Under the pieces are notes generated by a model, which worked only from the letters and a program-made list of their open reading frames with translations, ran no database searches and was not told the origin of the DNA. The position numbers were made by a program, and so were the translations under genes. From an uncultured Lachnospiraceae bacterium (GTDB taxonomy: Bacteria > Bacillota > Clostridia > Lachnospirales > Lachnospiraceae), in NCBI GenBank assembly GCA_905235345.1, contig CAJOLO010000113.1, forward strand, positions 1 through 9,240: a stretch of DNA of 9,240 nucleotides, read 5' to 3'. This document shows, one piece after another, positions 6,559-9,240 of this stretch. Each line of letters opens with the position of its first letter. Within the stretch, counting starts at the first letter, position 1.

Positions 6559-6631
6559 TTATAACAAGCTATACTAATATAATAACAGACATGCGATTAT
6601 AATATAAAGAATGACAATAAAAGCATAGAAA

Positions 6632-6715
6632 TCGGTAATTGTGAAACTTGTTATTCTACTTGAATATAATATGCACAATAAAAAAAGATGTAAATCGTAG
6701 TTTCGCAATCACCTA
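6632..6715 (+). repeat. Structured intergenic repeat, copy C (argB leader)
   Basis: GGTAATTGTGAAACT (6634-6648) pairs with AGTTTCGCAATCACC (6699-6713) across 15 positions with one mismatch and one wobble. The interior holds the family core TATAATATGCACAAT (6665-6679), an A run and GATGTAAATC (6687-6696), the last two nearly identical to copy B. ATTGTG in the left arm can instead pair with CACAAT of the core, a competing fold. The right end is 30 bases before the argB ATG. Confidence 0.68.
6661..6675. promoter_or_regulatory. ARG-box-like palindrome upstream of argB
   Basis: TGAATATAATATGCA is a near-perfect palindrome (one mismatched pair around a central A) with the TGNAT...ATNCA pattern of ArgR sites. 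It overlaps the conserved core of repeat copy C and a TATAAT that could serve as a -10, though no good -35 lies upstream. Confidence 0.35.
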
Positions 6716-6744
6716 TCAACATAAAGAGAAAGTGAGGAAGAAAA

Positions 6745-7635
6745 ATGGTAAACAGCGAACTTGATATGGATCAGCTCCTTATAAAGGCACAGACACTTAT
6801 TGAGGCGCTTCCGTATATTCAGAAATTTAACGGAAAGAAGATTGTCGTAAAGTATGGTGGCAGTGCAATGCTTGATGAGAATCTTAAGTATAATGTAATT
6901 AAGGATGTGGCACTTTTAAAGCTTATAGGGCTTAATCCTATAATTGTTCACGGTGGTGGCAAAGAGATCAGCAAATGGGTTGAGATGACCGGTAAGGAGC
7001 CGGAGTTCATCAATGGTCTTCGTGTTACAGATGCTGAGACTATGGAGATTGCGGAGATGGTACTTTCCAAAGTCAATAAGGGGCTTGTTCAGATGATGCA
7101 GAAACTTGGTGTCAAAGCAGTAGGAATAAGTGGTAAGGATGCAGGACTTATGACTGTTAAGAAGCGTTTTCCCGGTGGAAAGGATATTGGTTATGTGGGT
7201 GAGGTGTGCAAGGTTGATGGTGGAATACTTGATACACTCCTTGAAAATAATTATATTCCTGTTATTGCACCTATCGGTTCATCGGAAGATTTTGAAAGCT
7301 ACAATATAAATGCAGATGATGCAGCATGTGCAGTTGCAAAAGCTATCAATGCGGAGAAGCTTGTGTTCCTTACGGATATTGAAGGTGTATTTGTAGATCC
7401 TAATGATAAGAGCACATTGATTTCTGAGATGGAGGTTTCAGAGGCGAAGCAATTCATTGAGAAAGGCATTGTCGGAGGTGGTATGCTTCCTAAACTTTCC
7501 AACTGCATTGATGCAATTGAAAATGGTGTTTCAAGAGTTCATATATTAGATGGTCGCGTGGAACATTGTCTCTTGTTGGAGTTCTTTACCGAAAAAGGTA
7601 TCGGAACTGCTATTTTGAAAGAGCCGCTTTTTTGA
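6745..7635 (+). CDS. argB: Acetylglutamate kinase
   Basis: Phosphorylates the gamma-carboxyl of N-acetylglutamate with ATP, the step before ArgC, in the cytoplasm. At 296 residues it carries an N-terminal helix extension (residues 1-28) before the catalytic core; in the family this extension goes with hexameric, arginine-inhibited enzymes, so feedback inhibition is likely (inference). Seen motifs: VVKYGGSAM (Lys36), IIVHGGGKEI (67-75), NGLRVTD (90-96), NINADDAA (187-194), LTDIEGV (209-215), GGGMLPKL (244-251) and HILDGR (266-271). All are intact. GTGAGGA at 6732-6738 precedes the ATG with suitable spacing. It lies 257 bases behind argC with a structured repeat between; argJ and argD are absent from the expected flanks. 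No T-tract terminator follows. Confidence 0.96.
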   Translation: MVNSELDMDQLLIKAQTLIEALPYIQKFNGKKIVVKYGGSAMLDENLKYNVIKDVALLKLIGLNPIIVHGGGKEISKWVEMTGKEPEFINGLRVTDAETMEIAEMVLSKVNKGLVQMMQKLGVKAVGISGKDAGLMTVKKRFPGGKDIGYVGEVCKVDGGILDTLLENNYIPVIAPIGSSEDFESYNINADDAACAVAKAINAEKLVFLTDIEGVFVDPNDKSTLISEMEVSEAKQFIEKGIVGGGMLPKLSNCIDAIENGVSRVHILDGRVEHCLLLEFFTEKGIGTAILKEPLF

Positions 7636-7659
7636 CAACATAATAAGAATAGGTATTTT
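7632..7659 (+). promoter_or_regulatory. Promoter of the solute-binding lipoprotein gene
   Basis: A perfect TTGACA (7632-7637) overlapping the argB stop is followed after 16 bases by TATTTT (7654-7659). The start site would fall near 7666, about 48 bases before the lipoprotein ATG, and inside the palindrome at 7650-7690. Confidence 0.45.
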
Positions 7660-7690
7660 CACTGCTTAAGGACAGTGAAATAAATGCCTA
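7650..7690. promoter_or_regulatory. Inverted repeat at the lipoprotein promoter
   Basis: TTTCACTG (7657-7664) and CAGTGAAA (7673-7680) are exact inverted copies 8 bases apart. TAGGTATT at the left edge and AATGCCTA at the right edge extend the symmetry with one mismatch and a small offset. No T tract follows, so it is not a terminator. Its overlap with the -10 and start site suggests an operator for a sugar-responsive repressor (inference). The outer TAGG/CCTA resemble the ends of the intergenic repeats but the core is absent. Confidence 0.45.
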
Positions 7691-7713
7691 AAACAAACGA
7701 AAGGATTTTATTT

Positions 7714-9231
7714 ATGAAAGCAAAATGGTCTGCGTTAATTATAGCTGTTATAATGATTATCTCTATGCTTGCAGGTTGTGGAACGTCTAATGATTCCGGT
7801 GAGGCAAACGGAACGGAGAATACTAAAAATCCTGTGGTGACTTTCGACAACATGATGGAGAACTGGAAGAAGGAGAATAAGTCCAATAGTGTATCCTGTT
7901 GGTACACTGATTCGGGAGATCAGAGATGGCTTGCGCAGAAGGCTCTGGATTTTGAAAAGGAATATGGTATTAAGGTTGACATAATATATTATGACGGCGC
8001 GCAGCTTTTTGGTGATATTAATCAGGCGAATCAAAACGGAACAGGTCCGGATATGTATATTATGGGAAATGATCGGTTAGAGTATGCAGTTACCGGAGGA
8101 ATGATAGAAGAAAACAAAGCCTTTGATGATGCATTTTGGCAGGAGAATTATCCGGCTACGGCAAGAAGTGCATTTAATTATAAAGGAAAACAGTATGGAT
8201 ATCCTGTATACTTTGATACCTATTGCCTTGTTTATGATGCTAATCTGCTTGAGAATGCACCGGCGTCAATCGATGACATTCTGGCATTCTTAGATGAATA
8301 TGAGGATACCGGTTCAACTAAGGCGGTGTTTCGGTGGGATGTTGCCGATCCGTATATCAATTCAATGTTTATTGCATCATATGCCGATATTTTCGGAGAA
8401 AATGGAGACGATATTAATTCATTTTCTGTAAACGGAGAGCAGGAGGTCAAGGCGATGGAGTACTTTCAATCGCTTTCCGCATATTTGTGGATGGATAAGA
8501 CCAATATATCTCATGATACAGTGATGAATCGTATAAAAGAAGGTACTCTTGTTCTGGGACTTTGCAAGTCAGACATTCTGCCAATATTATATGAGATGCA
8601 GGGCGGCAATGATGTGAATACGGGTGATAACGAAGGCGGAGAAACAGATGAGGCTGTAGCAGCAGAAGGAAACGAAAGCGAAGAAACAGGTGAGGCTGTA
8701 GCAGCAGAAGGAAACGAAGGCGAAGAAACAGGTGAGACCGTAGCAGAGGAAGGAAACGAAGGCGGAGAAACAGGTGATGCTGCGGCAGAGGAAGGAAACG
8801 AAGGCGGAGAAACAGGTGACGGAAATTCTTCATCAGAGAGTGAAACGAATTATAAGGTAGCGTATGTTCCAAGTCTGACAGCAGAACTGTCATCGACCTG
8901 TTTTTCAACCACCTATGGTGCATGTATTAATCCTTATGGGAACAATCAGGCAGCAGCTAATATGTTTTCGTTGTATCTTGCCTATGAGGATCAGGATAGA
9001 CAGTTTGCAGGAAACGGAAAGCTTCCGGTAATTAATCAGAAGTATCATTTTGATGAGATGCAGACGATTATGTATGCACAATATCAGAATTCAAAACCGG
9101 TGCCAAAGACTATGCTTTTAGGAGATTATCTTATAGAGGGAGGCATAGTATTTGATGCAATATGGGAAGGCGGCAATGCAAAGGAACAGCTTGACCATCT
9201 GCAGTCTGTTATGGAAGAAAAAATTAAATAA
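7714..9231 (+). CDS. Sugar ABC transporter solute-binding lipoprotein
   Basis: A 505-residue extracellular binding protein anchored by lipid, expected to deliver a carbohydrate to an ABC importer. ATG 7714 is preferred over the in-frame ATG at 7684 because GAAAGGA lies 8 bases before it and it yields a normal lipoprotein signal: MKAKW, a hydrophobic stretch, then LAGC with the lipidated Cys at residue 22. The mature part follows the MalE/CUT1 pattern: WYTDSGDQRW...FEKEYGIKVD, NGTGPDMYIMGNDRL, YGYPVYFDTYCLVYDANLL, EGTLVLGLCKSD, then YKVAYVPSL...TYGACINPYGNNQAAANMFSLYLA. Residues 305-370 are an acidic tandem repeat placed between two conserved segments of the second lobe, which is unusual. The stop overlaps a possible ATG at 9231, so a permease gene probably follows, cut by the window edge. 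Substrate not assignable. Confidence 0.85.
   Translation: MKAKWSALIIAVIMIISMLAGCGTSNDSGEANGTENTKNPVVTFDNMMENWKKENKSNSVSCWYTDSGDQRWLAQKALDFEKEYGIKVDIIYYDGAQLFGDINQANQNGTGPDMYIMGNDRLEYAVTGGMIEENKAFDDAFWQENYPATARSAFNYKGKQYGYPVYFDTYCLVYDANLLENAPASIDDILAFLDEYEDTGSTKAVFRWDVADPYINSMFIASYADIFGENGDDINSFSVNGEQEVKAMEYFQSLSAYLWMDKTNISHDTVMNRIKEGTLVLGLCKSDILPILYEMQGGNDVNTGDNEGGETDEAVAAEGNESEETGEAVAAEGNEGEETGETVAEEGNEGGETGDAAAEEGNEGGETGDGNSSSESETNYKVAYVPSLTAELSSTCFSTTYGACINPYGNNQAAANMFSLYLAYEDQDRQFAGNGKLPVINQKYHFDEMQTIMYAQYQNSKPVPKTMLLGDYLIEGGIVFDAIWEGGNAKEQLDHLQSVMEEKIK
8626..8823 (+). repeat. 42-bp coding tandem repeats (14-residue acidic units)
   Basis: Four full units begin at 8626, 8668, 8710 and 8752, and a partial fifth at 8794-8823. 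Each codes for a variant of GNEGGETGEAVAAE. The units keep reading frame and differ by point changes, mostly at positions 5, 8-10 and 13. The insert is strongly acidic and lacks Lys and Arg, so it should be a flexible charged loop on the cell surface. Confidence 0.92.
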
Positions 9232-9240
9232 TGAGTGTAA

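Noticed and set aside
7684..7713. Start of the lipoprotein at ATG 7684
   Set aside because: It lacks a ribosome binding site, lies in the palindrome arm and puts 10 polar residues before the signal peptide; ATG 7714 has a good site and a normal signal.
8626..8823. CRISPR-like array
   Set aside because: The 42-bp units are contiguous with no spacers, keep the reading frame and code for an acidic loop.
8447..8923. Antisense reading frame with repetitive LRLRFLPL-type units
   Set aside because: It is the mirror of the 42-bp coding repeats of the binding protein and has no family features or ribosome binding site.
9231..9240. Start of a downstream permease gene
   Set aside because: Only ten bases are visible; the ATG overlapping the stop fits coupling but cannot be supported as a feature.

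Overview
The window reads as chromosomal DNA of a low-GC Firmicute, most likely a Lachnospiraceae-type gut or rumen Clostridium (Butyrivibrio/Roseburia/Lachnospira-like). That placement is inference from AT-rich intergenic DNA, strong GGAGG ribosome binding sites, the hexameric-type ArgB, a small soluble chemoreceptor, a WYL regulator and a CUT1-type sugar-binding lipoprotein. No 16S or other marker is present, so the genus is not secured.

Layout. 67-879 (+) is a short soluble methyl-accepting chemotaxis protein followed by a clear intrinsic terminator. 1091-2428 (-) is a WYL-domain transcription regulator. It is divergent from 2678-3439 (+), an unrecognised protein with one ankyrin-like helix pair. 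Both start from extended -10 promoters that flank one 24-bp palindrome, a probable shared operator. 3564-4769 (-) is argG with its own terminator. A 669-bp regulatory region then separates argG from the rightward arginine genes. It holds an argG promoter, two rightward promoters, a cluster of ARG-box-like palindromes and a large structured leader. 5439-6487 (+) is argC, broken near codon 20 by an 8-bp tandem duplication. A 257-bp gap, where argJ often lies in related clusters, holds a possible IS200/IS605 right-end remnant and a structured repeat. 6745-7635 (+) is argB. 7714-9231 (+) is a sugar-type ABC solute-binding lipoprotein with an acidic 14-residue tandem repeat inserted in its binding domain.

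How the genes fit together. ArgB (step 2), ArgC (step 3) and ArgG (step 7) belong to arginine biosynthesis. argJ and argD are not in the window, and argC as written would not give active enzyme, so this strain or assembly may be an arginine auxotroph or may carry a reversible or erroneous frameshift. The lipoprotein probably starts a carbohydrate uptake operon continuing past the right edge.

The most unusual signal is a family of three same-orientation intergenic elements (1004-1093, 5200-5408, 6632-6715). Each has GAAAC/GTTTC-containing inverted terminal arms and the core TATAATATGYACAAT. Two sit immediately upstream of argC and argB at nearly the same distance from the start codon. The third lies at the 3' end of the WYL gene and supplies its stop codon. 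They look like a MITE-like structured repeat, possibly co-opted as an arg leader. I could not match them to a named family from sequence alone.
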